Positions 16,132-25,233 of a stretch of 64,000 nt of DNA are shown piece after piece. Source of the DNA: Limibacillus sp. (GTDB lineage: Bacteria > Pseudomonadota > Alphaproteobacteria > Kiloniellales > CECT-8803); NCBI GenBank assembly GCA_037379885.1, contig JARRJC010000006.1, positions 28,769 through 92,768 on the forward strand, written 5' to 3'. The notes beneath the pieces are model-generated. The model searched no databases. It was not told the origin of the DNA and saw only the letters and a list, made by a program, of their open reading frames with translations. Each line of letters opens with the position of its first letter. Position 1 is the stretch's first letter. The translations under genes and the position numbers were made by a program.

Positions 16132-16144
16132 TCAGTTACCTCCC

Positions 16145-16154
16145 CGTTGCAACG
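16145..16154. promoter_or_regulatory. Palindrome CGTTGCAACG upstream of the XRE gene
   Basis: Perfect 10-bp palindrome 14 bp before the ATG of the XRE regulator. Its position fits an autoregulatory operator, but the binding protein is not known. Confidence 0.4.
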
Positions 16155-16189
16155 CGCAAAAGAGAAACTTTTTCGCGTTTTCAACCCCT

Positions 16190-16234
16190 GTGATGCAACA
16201 CATAATTGTATCACTAACCCTTTGCGGTTACAAT
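16190..16234 (+). promoter_or_regulatory. Strong promoter and overlapping dyad of the valine catabolic operon
   Basis: TTGTAT (16206-16211), 17-base spacer, TACAAT (16229-16234): a near-consensus sigma-70 promoter for the plus strand. The -35 lies within an imperfect inverted repeat, GTGATGCAAC (16190-16199) against ATTGTATCAC (16205-16214), 8 of 10 positions symmetric. A repressor bound there would block RNA polymerase. The predicted 5' UTR to ATG 16346 is about 105 bases. Confidence 0.75.
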
Positions 16235-16345
16235 TTTTTTCAGGTCAGGCACTGCTTTAGCCGCGAGCGATTGACAGCACATCTGCGCAGTTTATCAATC
16301 GATCACCTTGTAGGGCGGTGGAACGCGGCAGGAGGGCACCTTTCC

Positions 16346-17488
16346 ATGGACTTCACCTTCAACGAAGAACAGCGCGCTTTTCAGGAGATGGCCCGCGACT
16401 TCGCATACAATGAGATGCTAGCAGAGGCCGCGCGTTGGGATGAAGAGGAAATCTTTCCGGTTGCAACACTTCGTCGCGCCGCAGAGTTGGGATTCGCCGG
16501 AATCTACGTCCGGGATGACGTGGGCGGGTCGGGTCTAAAGCGTCTGGACGCCGCCATCATTTTCGAGCAGCTAGCAAGAGCCTGTCCATCAACCGCCGCC
16601 TACATCTCGATCCACAACATGGCCGCCTGGATGATCGACCGTTTCGGGAACGACGAGCAGCGCGAGCGCTTTCTTCCCAAGCTGACGTCCATGGAGCACT
16701 TCGCCAGTTATTGCCTGACCGAACCGGGGTCGGGCTCCGACGCCGCTTCACTGCGCACCCGCGCCGAAGCGGACGGAGAGAGTTACCGGCTCAACGGCCA
16801 GAAGGCCTTCATCTCCGGCGGCGGGTCGAGCGACATCTACCTGGTCATGTGCCGCACGGGCGGGGAGGGACCGAAGGGCATCTCGACCCTGGTGGTGGAG
16901 AAGGGCACCGAGGGCCTCAGCTTCGGGAAGAAAGAGAAGAAGCTCGGCTGGAACAGTCAGCCGACCCGCCAGGTCATCTTCGAAGACGCTTTGGTTCCCC
17001 AAAGTCACCGACTCGGGTCCGAGGGGGACGGCTTCAAGATCGCCATGATGGGGCTGGACGGCGGTCGCGTGAACATCGGCGCCTGTTCCCTGGGCGCAGC
17101 GGGCGCCTGTCTCGACGCCGCGCTCGCCTACGTCAAGGAGCGCAAGCAGTTCGGCAAGGCCCTGGCGGAGTTCCAGGCCTTGCAGTTCAAGCTCGCCGAC
17201 ATGGCCACCGAGCTGGAAGCCGCCCGGCTGTTGCTTTACCGCGCGGCCTCGGCCCTGGACGCGGGCGCGCCGGAGGCCACCAAGCTTTGCGCCATGGCCA
17301 AGCGCTTCGCCACCGACATCGGCTTCAAGGTCTGCAACGAGGCCTTGCAGCTTCATGGCGGCTACGGCTACATCAAGGAATATCCAATCGAGCGCTATCT
17401 GCGCGATGTCCGGGTCCACCAGATCCTGGAAGGCACGAACGAGATCATGCGCCTGATCATCGCGCGGAAGCTCTTGAGCGAAGACTGA
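16346..17488 (+). CDS. Acyl-CoA dehydrogenase, probable isobutyryl-CoA dehydrogenase
   Basis: 380 residues with the whole ACAD fold. FAD/substrate motifs are [17 protein letters not shown] and [14 protein letters not shown]; the arginine-rich [19 protein letters not shown] follows, and the catalytic glutamate is in [15 protein letters not shown] near the C-terminus, the position used by short-chain enzymes. Start ATG 16346 has GGAGGGC upstream. The next two genes encode 3-hydroxyisobutyryl-CoA hydrolase and 3-hydroxyisobutyrate dehydrogenase, so isobutyryl-CoA to methacrylyl-CoA in valine degradation is the likely reaction. The methacrylyl-CoA hydratase and methylmalonate-semialdehyde dehydrogenase are not in this cluster. 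Confidence 0.87.
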   Translation: MDFTFNEEQRAFQEMARDFAYNEMLAEAARWDEEEIFPVATLRRAAELGFAGIYVRDDVGGSGLKRLDAAIIFEQLARACPSTAAYISIHNMAAWMIDRFGNDEQRERFLPKLTSMEHFASYCLTEPGSGSDAASLRTRAEADGESYRLNGQKAFISGGGSSDIYLVMCRTGGEGPKGISTLVVEKGTEGLSFGKKEKKLGWNSQPTRQVIFEDALVPQSHRLGSEGDGFKIAMMGLDGGRVNIGACSLGAAGACLDAALAYVKERKQFGKALAEFQALQFKLADMATELEAARLLLYRAASALDAGAPEATKLCAMAKRFATDIGFKVCNEALQLHGGYGYIKEYPIERYLRDVRVHQILEGTNEIMRLIIARKLLSED

Positions 17489-17524
17489 ACCGCTCTCCCG
17501 AAGACAAAAAGGCGAAGCCCCTCC

Positions 17525-18595
17525 ATGACTGACACCGACGGCCAAGAACCCGAAATCCTTCTGGAGCGTCGCGGTGCGCTCGGCGTGATCACGCTGAACC
17601 GCCCCAAGGCGCTCAATGCCCTGACCCTCACGATGATCGAAGAGATGGACAAGGTCCTGCACGCGTGGGCCGAAGACGACTCCGTCGCCGCCGTGGCCAT
17701 CCAGGGCGCGGGCGAGAAGTCCTATTGCGCGGGCGGGGACGTACGCGCCGTCTGGCAGGCGGGCAAGGACGGCGATTCTCTCACCAGGGACTTCTTCTGG
17801 GAAGAGTACAGCCTCAACCACGACCTGCACCACTTTTCCAAGCCGATCGTCGCCTTGATCGACGGCATCACCATGGGCGGCGGCGTCGGCGTTTCCATCC
17901 ATTGCAGCCACCGGGTCGCTGGATCGCGCACCCTGTTCGCCATGCCGGAGACGGCCATCGGCTTCTTCCCCGATGTGGGCGGGTCCTATTTCCTGCCGCG
18001 CTTTCCGGGCAAGACGGGGCTCTATCTGGCAATGACCGGTGACCGCCTGAAGGCGGCCGACTGCTGTCTGGTGGGGGTGGCCAATCACCATGTCGGCGAA
18101 CGCGACAAGGCCGAGGTGCTGGAGGCTCTCGCCTCGGCCGACCTTTCCGGCCATGCGGACTCCAAGGTGACCGAGGTTCTGAACGCCCTGGAGGTCGAGC
18201 CGGGCCGCCCGCCGCTGGCGGAGAACAGCGCGGCCATCGACCGGATCTTCGCCGCGCCCTCGGTTGGGGAGATCCTTGAGGGCCTGGAGAAAGAAGGCAC
18301 GCCCTGGGCGGCGGCCACTCTGGAGACGCTGCGCAAGCGCTCGCCCTTCTCCGTGGTGCTGGCCTTCGAGCTTATTCACCGCGGCGCCGAACTCAGTTTC
18401 GACGATTGCATGACCATGGAGTTCCGGGTCAGTCAGGCCCTGATGGCGGGCGGCGATTTCTATGAGGGCATCCGGGCCGTGCTGGTGGAGAAGGACCACG
18501 CGCCCAAGTGGAATCCCGCCAGCATCGAGCAGGTCGACCCTGCGAAGGTCGCGGCCTGCTTCGAACCGCTTGGAGAGGGCGACCTCACCTTCTAG
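17525..18595 (+). CDS. 3-hydroxyisobutyryl-CoA hydrolase
   Basis: 356 residues, longer than an ordinary enoyl-CoA hydratase (~260), as in the HIBYL-CoA hydrolase subgroup. Crotonase motifs are seen: LNRPKALNALTLTMIEEMDK, YCAGGDVRAVWQAG, DGITMGGGVGVSIHCSHR (oxyanion hole) and FAMPETAIGFFPDVGGSYFL with the catalytic glutamate/aspartate typical of HIBCH. It releases 3-hydroxyisobutyrate from its CoA ester, the CoA-sparing step of valine breakdown. It lies 36 bp after the dehydrogenase and 45 bp before mmsB. Confidence 0.9.
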   Translation: MTDTDGQEPEILLERRGALGVITLNRPKALNALTLTMIEEMDKVLHAWAEDDSVAAVAIQGAGEKSYCAGGDVRAVWQAGKDGDSLTRDFFWEEYSLNHDLHHFSKPIVALIDGITMGGGVGVSIHCSHRVAGSRTLFAMPETAIGFFPDVGGSYFLPRFPGKTGLYLAMTGDRLKAADCCLVGVANHHVGERDKAEVLEALASADLSGHADSKVTEVLNALEVEPGRPPLAENSAAIDRIFAAPSVGEILEGLEKEGTPWAAATLETLRKRSPFSVVLAFELIHRGAELSFDDCMTMEFRVSQALMAGGDFYEGIRAVLVEKDHAPKWNPASIEQVDPAKVAACFEPLGEGDLTF

Positions 18596-18640
18596 GCTGA
18601 GACCTGAAACAAATCCAAAAGACGAGCGGAGGAGATCGCC

Positions 18641-19528
18641 ATGCGCATTGCTTTCATCGGACTCGGCAACATGGGCGGGCCCATGGCCGCGAACCTCGTC
18701 AAGGCGGGCCATCAGGTCGCGGGCTTCGACGTCATGGCGGACAACTTGGAGGCCGCGGGCGAGAAGGGCGTATCGGCGGCCGCTTCCGCCGCGGAGGCGG
18801 TCGCAGGCGCCGAGGCGGTCATCACGATGCTGCCGGCCGGCCAGCATGTGCGTGAGGTCTACATGGGCGAAGGCGGCGTTATCGAGGCCGCTGAACCGGG
18901 GTGCCTCCTGATCGATTCCTCGACCATCGACGTCGCCTCGGCCAGGGCGGCGCACGAAGCGGCGGAGGCGGCGGGCCACGCCATGGTCGATGCGCCGGTC
19001 TCCGGCGGGGTTGCGGGCGCGGAAGCGGGCGCCCTGACCTTCATGGTCGGCGGCAGCGAGGAGGCCTTCAAGCGCGCCGAACCGCTGCTCGACATCATGG
19101 GCAAGGCGGTGGTGCACGCGGGCGGGGCCGGCAACGGCCAGGTCGCCAAGGTCTGCAACAACATGATCCTCGGCATCACCATGCTGGGCATCTCCGAGGC
19201 CTTCAATCTTGGTCAGTCCCTGGGTCTCGACCCGGAGAAACTGTTTGCTATTTCTTCAAAATCATCAGGGTCTTGCTGGGCGATGTTGAACCATCTTCCG
19301 CTGCCTGGAATCGTGGAGACGGCGGCGGCCAACCGCGATTACAAGCCGGGCTTTGCGGCCGGCATGATGTTGAAGGACCTGCGGCTTTCCCAGCAGGCCG
19401 CCGCGCAGGCCGGGGCGGCAACGCCCTTGGGGGCCGAGGCCGCGGCGCTCTACACGATCTTCTGCAACGCGGGCAATGCCGGTCTCGACTATTCCGCCAT
19501 CATCAAGTTGATCCAGGGCGAGAAGTAG
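18641..19528 (+). CDS. mmsB: 3-hydroxyisobutyrate dehydrogenase
   Basis: 295 residues of the beta-hydroxyacid dehydrogenase family. The N-terminal NAD-binding motif is FIGLGNMGGPMAANLVKAGH, the substrate motif is DAPVSGGVAGAEAGALTFMV, and the catalytic lysine is in GNGQVAKVCNNMILGI. It oxidises 3-hydroxyisobutyrate to methylmalonate semialdehyde. ATG 18641 follows GGAGGAGATCGCC. It ends the three-gene valine unit; its stop codon is directly adjacent to the stop of the convergent gene on the other strand, leaving no intergenic space. Confidence 0.93.
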   Translation: MRIAFIGLGNMGGPMAANLVKAGHQVAGFDVMADNLEAAGEKGVSAAASAAEAVAGAEAVITMLPAGQHVREVYMGEGGVIEAAEPGCLLIDSSTIDVASARAAHEAAEAAGHAMVDAPVSGGVAGAEAGALTFMVGGSEEAFKRAEPLLDIMGKAVVHAGGAGNGQVAKVCNNMILGITMLGISEAFNLGQSLGLDPEKLFAISSKSSGSCWAMLNHLPLPGIVETAAANRDYKPGFAAGMMLKDLRLSQQAAAQAGAATPLGAEAAALYTIFCNAGNAGLDYSAIIKLIQGEK

Positions 19529-19933
19529 CTACTGCTTTTCCTTTGCCGGGATGCCCGCGATGTCCTTGAGCCAGGGCAGGGCGGAGCGCGTCCAGATCTG
19601 GAACCTGGGCGTCATCTCGGCGCGCTGGCGCGCCGTGCCGACCCGGATGCTGTAGATCTTCGGATCCTCTCCGACGGAGGTGGAGTAGAGCGCCGAGCCG
19701 CAGGTCTCGCAGAAGGTCTGCTCTCGTTCGTTCCCACTGTCGGCGGTCTTCACGTAGACCTTCGGCCTTCCGCTCAGGATATGGAAGTTCTCGCTCTCCA
19801 CCAGGACGATGGTCCTGAACGCCGAAGCCGAGAGCTGCTGACAGTCCTGGCAGTTGCAGATCCCGACCTTCTCCGGATCGATTTCCGCTTCGTAGCTTAT
19901 GGCGCCACAGTGGCATCCGCCGTCGATCTTCAT
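19529..19933 (-). CDS. GFA-family (glutathione-dependent formaldehyde-activating-like) zinc protein
   Basis: 134 residues with the GFA zinc-binding cysteines: DGGCHCGAISYEA near the start, CNCQDCQQLSASAF, and FCETCGSALYS. Members include S-(hydroxymethyl)glutathione synthase and CENP-V-like proteins, but most bacterial copies have no proven activity. ATG 19933 (MKIDGGCHCG) has GGGAGAAAG upstream and is preferred to a start at 19969. No formaldehyde pathway genes are nearby, so function is left open. Confidence 0.82.
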   Translation of the reverse strand: MKIDGGCHCGAISYEAEIDPEKVGICNCQDCQQLSASAFRTIVLVESENFHILSGRPKVYVKTADSGNEREQTFCETCGSALYSTSVGEDPKIYSIRVGTARQRAEMTPRFQIWTRSALPWLKDIAGIPAKEKQ

Positions 19934-20081
19934 GGCTTTCTCCCGCAGTCGTAGCCTCCCGGCAAGCATAGCAGAATCAGGGATTTGCAGGGGGATCCAG
20001 CGGGATCCGCCCCGGTCCGCGGGAAAAATCCGCGCTGTTAAGCCGCCGTTAAGAGGGGGTGCCTAAAATTTATCGCAAGTC

Positions 20082-20096
20082 GCGCTGATGCAGCGC
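20082..20096. promoter_or_regulatory. Inverted repeat GCGCTG-ATG-CAGCGC before the LdtR-type gene
   Basis: Perfect 6-bp arms (20082-20087, 20091-20096) with a 3-bp spacer, extended by CTGAT...ATCAG symmetry, 37 bp upstream of the GTG start. A plausible autoregulatory operator; also upstream are direct repeats GTTAAG at about 20037 and 20048. Confidence 0.4.
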
Positions 20097-20132
20097 TAAT
20101 CAGAACCTGGACCTGATGAAAGAGGACGGGAC

Positions 20133-20618
20133 GTGAACAAAACCTATGTAGAGACAATCTCGTTGATCGAGCGCCTGCACCGTCTTGCGCTCGAGGTCGT
20201 CAAGGCCGAGCTTGAGCGTGGCAATGTCCGCGACCTCAACAACGTTCAGGCCTTGATCCTCTTCAACCTGGGCGATTCCGAACTGAGCGTCGGTGAACTC
20301 ATGCAGCGCGGCTACTACCAGGGCTCCAACGTTTCCTACAACGTGCGCAAGCTGGTGGAGAACGGCTATCTGGAGCAGCGCCGCTGCCCGCATGACCGCC
20401 GCTCCATCTATGTCCGCGCGACGGAGAAGGGCCTGGAGATTTCCGAACGCCTCGCCGCCCTGTTCCAGCAGCAGGCCGATCTTCTGAGCCGCGACCCGCG
20501 GGCAGTGGACGCCATCGAGCAGGCGCACGAAGGCCTCTTCCGCTTGCAGCGCTTCTGGGCCTCCGACGGCACCCAGGGCGTGATGGCCCTGCCCAAGCAG
20601 GTCTCTACAGCAGCCTGA
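20133..20618 (+). CDS. ldtR: MarR-family winged-helix regulator, LdtR type
   Basis: 161 residues. The sequence opens YVETISLIERLHRLALEVVK and contains VQALILFNLGDSELSVGELM, RGYYQGSNVSYNVRKLVENG (recognition helix and wing) and DRRSIYVRATEKGLEI. This block is characteristic of the alphaproteobacterial LdtR group, known from Liberibacter as a stress and cell-wall (L,D-transpeptidase) regulator. GTG 20133 follows AGAGGACGGG. Its 3' end overlaps the convergent lrgB stop by 14 bp. No L,D-transpeptidase gene is adjacent. Symbol is by family resemblance. Confidence 0.8.
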   Translation: MNKTYVETISLIERLHRLALEVVKAELERGNVRDLNNVQALILFNLGDSELSVGELMQRGYYQGSNVSYNVRKLVENGYLEQRRCPHDRRSIYVRATEKGLEISERLAALFQQQADLLSRDPRAVDAIEQAHEGLFRLQRFWASDGTQGVMALPKQVSTAA

Positions 20619-21324
20619 AGATCAAGGGCACCAGGATCGCGGTCGCCAGGCCGTTGAGGCCCAGGGCCAAGCTGGCGAACGCGCCCGCCACCTCGTTCAA
20701 TTGAAATGCACGCGCCGTGCCGATGCCGTGGGAGGCGATTCCCACGGCAAAGCCGCGTGCGCGCCAGTCCTTGATGCGCAGGAGATTGAGGGTCCAGGTC
20801 CCGAGCGTCGCGCCGATGATGCCGGTCAGGATCACCAGGACGGCGGTCAGGGACGGCAGGCCCCCGATCTGCTCCGCCACGCCCATGGCGACCGGCGTGG
20901 TGACCGACTTGGGCGCGATGGAGAGCAGGGTTTCGCGCGTGGCGCCCAGAAGCCAAGCGGCCCCCACCGCCGTCAGGCTGGCGGTCAAGGACCCCAGGAT
21001 CAGCGCCACACCCAGGGGCAGGGCGGCCTCCTTCAGACGCTTGACGTTGCGGTAGAGCGGCACCGCGAGCGCCACGGTCGCGGGACCGAGGAGAAAGTGC
21101 ACGAACTGGGCGCCGTCGAAGTACTTGGCGTATTCGGTGCCGGTCACCCAGAGCAAACCGACCAGCAGCAGCACGGCGATGAGCACCGGGTTCACGATCG
21201 GGCTCAGCCCCGACCTGCGGTGGGCCCAGTCACCGGCGAGGTAGGCCAGGAGCGTGACGGTCAGGCCCAGAAGCGGCTCTTCGGAGAGATAGACCCAAAG
21301 CTCGAAGAAAAGCGGCTCTTCCAT
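20605..21324 (-). CDS. lrgB: LrgB-family membrane protein
   Basis: 239 residues, nearly all hydrophobic, with the LrgB signatures LLGPATVALAVPLYRN, SIAPKSVTTPVAMGVAEQIG, and IASHGIGTARAFQLNEVAGAF. LrgAB/CidAB systems were described as holin-like murein-hydrolase regulators; related pairs transport pyruvate or glycolate/glycerate. Start ATG 21324 lies 5 bp after the lrgA stop. Longer upstream readings in this frame cross lrgA and are not real. Confidence 0.9.
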   Translation of the reverse strand: MEEPLFFELWVYLSEEPLLGLTVTLLAYLAGDWAHRRSGLSPIVNPVLIAVLLLVGLLWVTGTEYAKYFDGAQFVHFLLGPATVALAVPLYRNVKRLKEAALPLGVALILGSLTASLTAVGAAWLLGATRETLLSIAPKSVTTPVAMGVAEQIGGLPSLTAVLVILTGIIGATLGTWTLNLLRIKDWRARGFAVGIASHGIGTARAFQLNEVAGAFASLALGLNGLATAILVPLIFRLL

Positions 21325-21329
21325 TGCCG

Positions 21330-21701
21330 TCACTCCTTGCTTTCCTGGCCACGCGGACCCTTGCCCGTGAGCCGCAGCAGCCAGGACAGCAGCAGGGACG
21401 TCACGGCGATCGTCACCACGGTGGAGACGACGAGGGCCAGGGTGATGGGCAGCCACTCGTCCTTGATCAGGGAAAGGTGCACCACGACCCCGACGCCGGC
21501 GGGAACGAACAGGAGGGCCAGATGGTCCAGCAGGCCCTTGGTGATCTTTCCAAGGTCCTCCGGTATGTCCCCGTGCAGAACCAGGCCCACGAAAAGCAGG
21601 ACCATGCCGATGACCGGGCCGGGAAGGGGCAGACCGCTCAGCTTTTGGAGAACCTCGCCAGCCAACTGGCAGACCAGCAACAAGGCCAGGAAATTGAGCA
21701 T
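21330..21701 (-). CDS. lrgA: LrgA/CidA-family small membrane protein
   Basis: 123 residues with four hydrophobic segments. The family motif LPLPGPVIGMVLLFVGLVLH lies near residue 25, and LLFVPAGVGVVVHLSLIKDEW near residue 68. It is the partner of LrgB and the first gene of the pair. The promoter should lie in the 212-bp gap shared with the divergent alcohol dehydrogenase gene. Start ATG 21701; CTGGAGACG upstream serves as ribosome site. Confidence 0.9.
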   Translation of the reverse strand: MLNFLALLLVCQLAGEVLQKLSGLPLPGPVIGMVLLFVGLVLHGDIPEDLGKITKGLLDHLALLFVPAGVGVVVHLSLIKDEWLPITLALVVSTVVTIAVTSLLLSWLLRLTGKGPRGQESKE

Positions 21702-21913
21702 CAGACGTCTCCAGCTCTGTGACCTGCGAAAAAGCGCGCTCTTGGATCATCGAGCAAAAGCGGCCTTCAAGTCGATGTTCCACATCAAAGACAAGACGCG
21801 GTGCGTCCGGTTTTTTGCGGGTTTCGATTGACCCGCCTCTCGGAGCTACGCTTAGCTCATCAGCCAAGGGGGCCGATAACGGCCGGGCCAAGATTTCAGG
21901 GGGATGGCCGAGC

Positions 21914-23074
21914 ATGAGCGACGAGATCGTAGCGGCGACCGCGAGCAAGGTTGTGGAAGGCGCGGGCTGCCTGGCCCAGTTGGGGGTGGCCCTTACGGCC
22001 TTCGTTCCACCCGGCTCTTCGGTGCTGCTGGTCGCCGACCCGGGGCTGAAGCCGCTGGGCTTCGTTGGGCAGGCGCAGGCGGCGCTGAGCGCCGCGGGCC
22101 TGCTGCCCGTCACCTTCTGCGACTTCACCAGCGATCCCAAGGAAGCCCAGATCGACGCCGCCATGGAGGCCGGGCGCGCCGCGCAGGTGGCCGGCGTGGT
22201 CGGGCTGGGCGGCGGCTCGGCGCTGGACGTGGCGAAGGTCGCCGCCGCTGGACTGGCGGAAGGCGCGAACGCGGCCGCCTATTCCCTCATGGCCAAGGAA
22301 CCCAGGGAGGCCCTGCCGCTCGCCTGCATTCCCACCACCTCCGGCACCGGCTCCGAGGCGACCCGCACGGCGGTCTACACCTTGAGCGACGGGTCCAAGG
22401 TCTGGACCTGGGGAGAGGGCTTGCGCGCGAAGCTTGTGCTGCTCGACCCGCAGCTCACCGTCGGGCTGCCGCGCGGTCTCACGGTCGCCACGGCGGTGGA
22501 CGCCATGGTCCATGCCATCGAATCGGCCACCAACCGGAAAGCCAACGCCAAGAGCGACGGTCCCGCCTTGGCGGCCATCGCCCTGGTCAGAGAAGAACTC
22601 CCCAAGGTATTGGAGGACCCGGGCGACCTGACGGCCCGCGCCGCCCTGCAACGCGCCGCCTATCTGGCGGGCGTCGCGATCGACGAGACCGGCTGCGCCA
22701 TCGCGCACGGCATCGGCCATGCCCTGGGCGCCCTCGGCGGCGTGCATCACGGACGCGCCGTCGGGCTGGCGCTGCGCGCCGCGCTCAAAAGCAACGCCGA
22801 GGCCGCGCCCGAGCGCCACCTCGCGGTGGCGCGCGCCCTGGGCCTGAGCGATGTGGCGGCGCTGGCCGCCGGCTACGACCGCTTCCTGCGGGAGGTGGGG
22901 CTGGAGATTGATCTTTCCGACAGCGGCCTCAATCCAAGCAAACTGGACCTGCTTGTTAGCGAGTCCCTGAAGCCTGAAAACCAGCCGATGCGAGAGGTCA
23001 ACTGCCGCCTCTACGACGAGCCGGAACTGCGCGCCATCATCGGCGAGCTTCTCGACCCCCATCCGATCCAGTGA
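21914..23074 (+). CDS. Iron-containing alcohol dehydrogenase
   Basis: 386 residues of the Fe-ADH (type III) family. Seen are GGGSALDVAKVAAAGL (nucleotide binding), IPTTSGTGSEATRTAV, and the metal ligands in TAVDAMVHAIESATNR and IAHGIGHALGALGGVHHGRAVGL. ATG 21914 is the likely start, with CAGGGGG upstream. Substrate cannot be predicted; such enzymes reduce aldehydes or oxidise short alcohols, glycerol or lactaldehyde. It overlaps the following methyltransferase gene by 4 bases (GTGA). A second member of the family lies at 43891. Confidence 0.87.
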   Translation: MSDEIVAATASKVVEGAGCLAQLGVALTAFVPPGSSVLLVADPGLKPLGFVGQAQAALSAAGLLPVTFCDFTSDPKEAQIDAAMEAGRAAQVAGVVGLGGGSALDVAKVAAAGLAEGANAAAYSLMAKEPREALPLACIPTTSGTGSEATRTAVYTLSDGSKVWTWGEGLRAKLVLLDPQLTVGLPRGLTVATAVDAMVHAIESATNRKANAKSDGPALAAIALVREELPKVLEDPGDLTARAALQRAAYLAGVAIDETGCAIAHGIGHALGALGGVHHGRAVGLALRAALKSNAEAAPERHLAVARALGLSDVAALAAGYDRFLREVGLEIDLSDSGLNPSKLDLLVSESLKPENQPMREVNCRLYDEPELRAIIGELLDPHPIQ

Positions 23075-23739
23075 GCGGCCCCTACAAGATAAGCGACCTG
23101 CGCCGTCGCGCTGCCGCTTGGCTCGCGCCTGTTCTCGCTCCAAAGCCGAATCCGCGGACGGAAGATCTGGATCATGCCTGGCTGGCCCTCGTTCGCCGCC
23201 TGACCAACCGCGACGGGCTGTCGATTCTCGAGTTGGGTACACGCTGTCAGGAAGGGCAACCCTTGTTGCGCCGGGATGCCGTCTTCCCGAAGGCCGTGCG
23301 CTACGTGGGAGTCGATCAGGAGGCGGGCGAGGGCGTGGACATCGTGGCTGACGCCCATAGCCTCAGCAAAGCTGTTGAGCCGGAGAGCTTCGATGCGACG
23401 CTGGCGCTCTCAACCTTCGAGCACATCAAGTACCCCTGGCTGGCGGCCCATGAGATGGCGAAGGTCACCAAGCAAGGGGGCCTGATCTACGTCAGTTCCC
23501 ATCAGAGCTTCGCATTGCACGGCGCGCCGCACGACTACTGGCGGTTCTCGGCCAACGGCTTTCGCGCGCTCTTCCCCGAGAGCATGGGAGTAACCGTGCT
23601 GCAATGCCTTTACACAAGGCCCTGTCTGATCGTCGCGGGGGAAGACCCGCAACAGGCCCTTGGCCGCAGCTACCTCTGTGTCTCCCTATTGGCGCAGAAG
23701 GTCGGGCCGACACCCGACAGCTTTCCCTACGAGCTGTGA
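23071..23739 (+). CDS. Class I SAM-dependent methyltransferase
   Basis: 222 residues. The N-terminal helix region is followed by the SAM-binding motif ILELGTRCQEGQP, motif II-like YVGVDQEAGEGVDIVADAH, and LALSTFEHIKYPWLAAHEMA as motif IV with the type-11 pattern, then KVTKQGGLIYVSS. The FHxHSHxxH-like segment ALHGAPHDYWRFSANGFRALF is common to methyltransferases acting on glycans or lipids. GTG 23071 overlaps the preceding TGA, implying coupling. Substrate unknown. Confidence 0.78.
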   Translation: MSGPYKISDLRRRAAAWLAPVLAPKPNPRTEDLDHAWLALVRRLTNRDGLSILELGTRCQEGQPLLRRDAVFPKAVRYVGVDQEAGEGVDIVADAHSLSKAVEPESFDATLALSTFEHIKYPWLAAHEMAKVTKQGGLIYVSSHQSFALHGAPHDYWRFSANGFRALFPESMGVTVLQCLYTRPCLIVAGEDPQQALGRSYLCVSLLAQKVGPTPDSFPYEL

Positions 23740-23746
23740 TCCGCCT

Positions 23747-24979
23747 CTAGAAAAAGGCGTTGAGGCCCGTCTGCGCCCGTCCGAGGATCAGGGCGTGTAC
23801 GTCGTGGGTGCCCTCGTAGGTGTTGACGGCCTCCAGGTTCATGACGTGGCGGATCACGTGATACTCATCGGAAACGCCGTTGCCGCCGTGCATGTCACGC
23901 GCCGTGCGGGCGATGTCGAGCGCCTTGCCGCAGGAGTTGCGCTTGACCAGGGAGATCATCTCCGGCGTCGCCTGTCCCTCGTCGAGCAGGCGGCCCACCT
24001 GAAGCGTGGTGTGCAGGCCGAGCGTGATTTCAGTCATCATGTCGGAGAGTTTCTTCTGTACCAGCTGGGTCTGCGCCAGGGGCCGCCCGAACTGCTTGCG
24101 GTCGAGGGTGTAGCTGCGCGCCGCGTGCCAGCAGAACTCCGCCGCGCCCAAGGCGCCCCAGGCGATACCGAAACGCGCCTTGTTGAGGCAGCCGAAGGGA
24201 CCCTTCAGGCCGGAGACGTTGGGCAGCAGCTTCTCTTCCGGAACGAACACGCCGTCCATCACGATCTCGCCGGTGACCGAGGCCCGCAGGGAGAACTTGC
24301 CCTCGATCTTCGGGGTCGAGAGCCCCTCCATCCCGCGCTCCAGGATGAAGCCGCGGATCGTGTCGTCCGGCTCGGTCTTGGCCCAGACGACGCAGACGTC
24401 GGCGATGGGGGAATTGGTGATCCACATCTTGGCGCCCGACAGGCTGTAGCCGCCATCGACCTTCTTGGCGCGCGTCTTCATGCCGCCGGGGTCCGAGCCT
24501 GCGTCCGGTTCCGTCAGACCGAAGCAGCCGACGAGCTCGCCGCTCGCAAGGCGCGGCAGGTACTTCTGGCGCTGTTCTTCCGAGCCATAGGCGTGGATCG
24601 GATGCATGACCAGGCTGGACTGCACCGACATGGCGGAGCGGTAACCGCTGTCGACCCGTTCCACCTCCCGCGCGATGAGCCCGTAGGCCACATGGTTCAC
24701 GCCCGCGCAGCCGTATTCCTCCGGCAGCGTCGGGCCGAGGAAGCCGAGCTCGCCCATCTCGGTCATGATCTCCCGGTCGAAGCGCTCCTCGCGGTTGGCG
24801 CTCAGCACGCGCGGCAGCAGCTTTTCCTGGCAGTAGGCGTGGGCCGCATCGCGGATCATCCGCTCCTCTTCGCTGAGGCGGCCCTCCAGGTTCAGTGGGT
24901 CGTCCCACTGGAACTGCGGCTTACCGGATGTGGGTTTTGCGGCGTTGTCGGCCTTCAATGCAGGCTCGGCTGGGCTCAT
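23747..24979 (-). CDS. gcdH: Glutaryl-CoA dehydrogenase
   Basis: 410 residues. After a short N-terminal extension it reads [20 protein letters not shown], the GCDH signature, then [73 protein letters not shown] and the catalytic glutamate in [18 protein letters not shown]. It oxidises and decarboxylates glutaryl-CoA to crotonyl-CoA in lysine, tryptophan or benzoate breakdown. Start ATG 24979 has GGGAGAAC upstream; longer versions reach into the rpiB promoter area. Confidence 0.93.
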   Translation of the reverse strand: MSPAEPALKADNAAKPTSGKPQFQWDDPLNLEGRLSEEERMIRDAAHAYCQEKLLPRVLSANREERFDREIMTEMGELGFLGPTLPEEYGCAGVNHVAYGLIAREVERVDSGYRSAMSVQSSLVMHPIHAYGSEEQRQKYLPRLASGELVGCFGLTEPDAGSDPGGMKTRAKKVDGGYSLSGAKMWITNSPIADVCVVWAKTEPDDTIRGFILERGMEGLSTPKIEGKFSLRASVTGEIVMDGVFVPEEKLLPNVSGLKGPFGCLNKARFGIAWGALGAAEFCWHAARSYTLDRKQFGRPLAQTQLVQKKLSDMMTEITLGLHTTLQVGRLLDEGQATPEMISLVKRNSCGKALDIARTARDMHGGNGVSDEYHVIRHVMNLEAVNTYEGTHDVHALILGRAQTGLNAFF

Positions 24980-25233
24980 GTCACGTTCTCCCGGCGGGTC
25001 TTTCCATCGATTGCTTGCTTGTCCCACATCATAGTCATGGCGGCGGCGCAGTCGAGGGCTTGCGACAAAGCGCCTCTTGAGCTTCGCTGGGGGCGCTGTT
25101 AGGCGCATATTCGCCGCTTGCAAAGCGGCTTTCGGCCTTGCGCTGTGGCTCCTTTGCCTGCGCCGGGCCGCATGATAGTTTGACCCGAAACCAGACAGCC
25201 GACCCGTCACCCGAGAAGAGGCTCCCGACCGCC

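Noticed and set aside
16748..19117. 789-codon minus-strand frame opposite the valine operon
   Set aside because: Runs across three well-supported genes and the gaps between them; composition of a shadow.
20605..22164. Long version of LrgB with a 280-residue N-terminal extension
   Set aside because: The extension is lrgA and the divergent promoter read in the wrong frame; the real protein starts at 21324.
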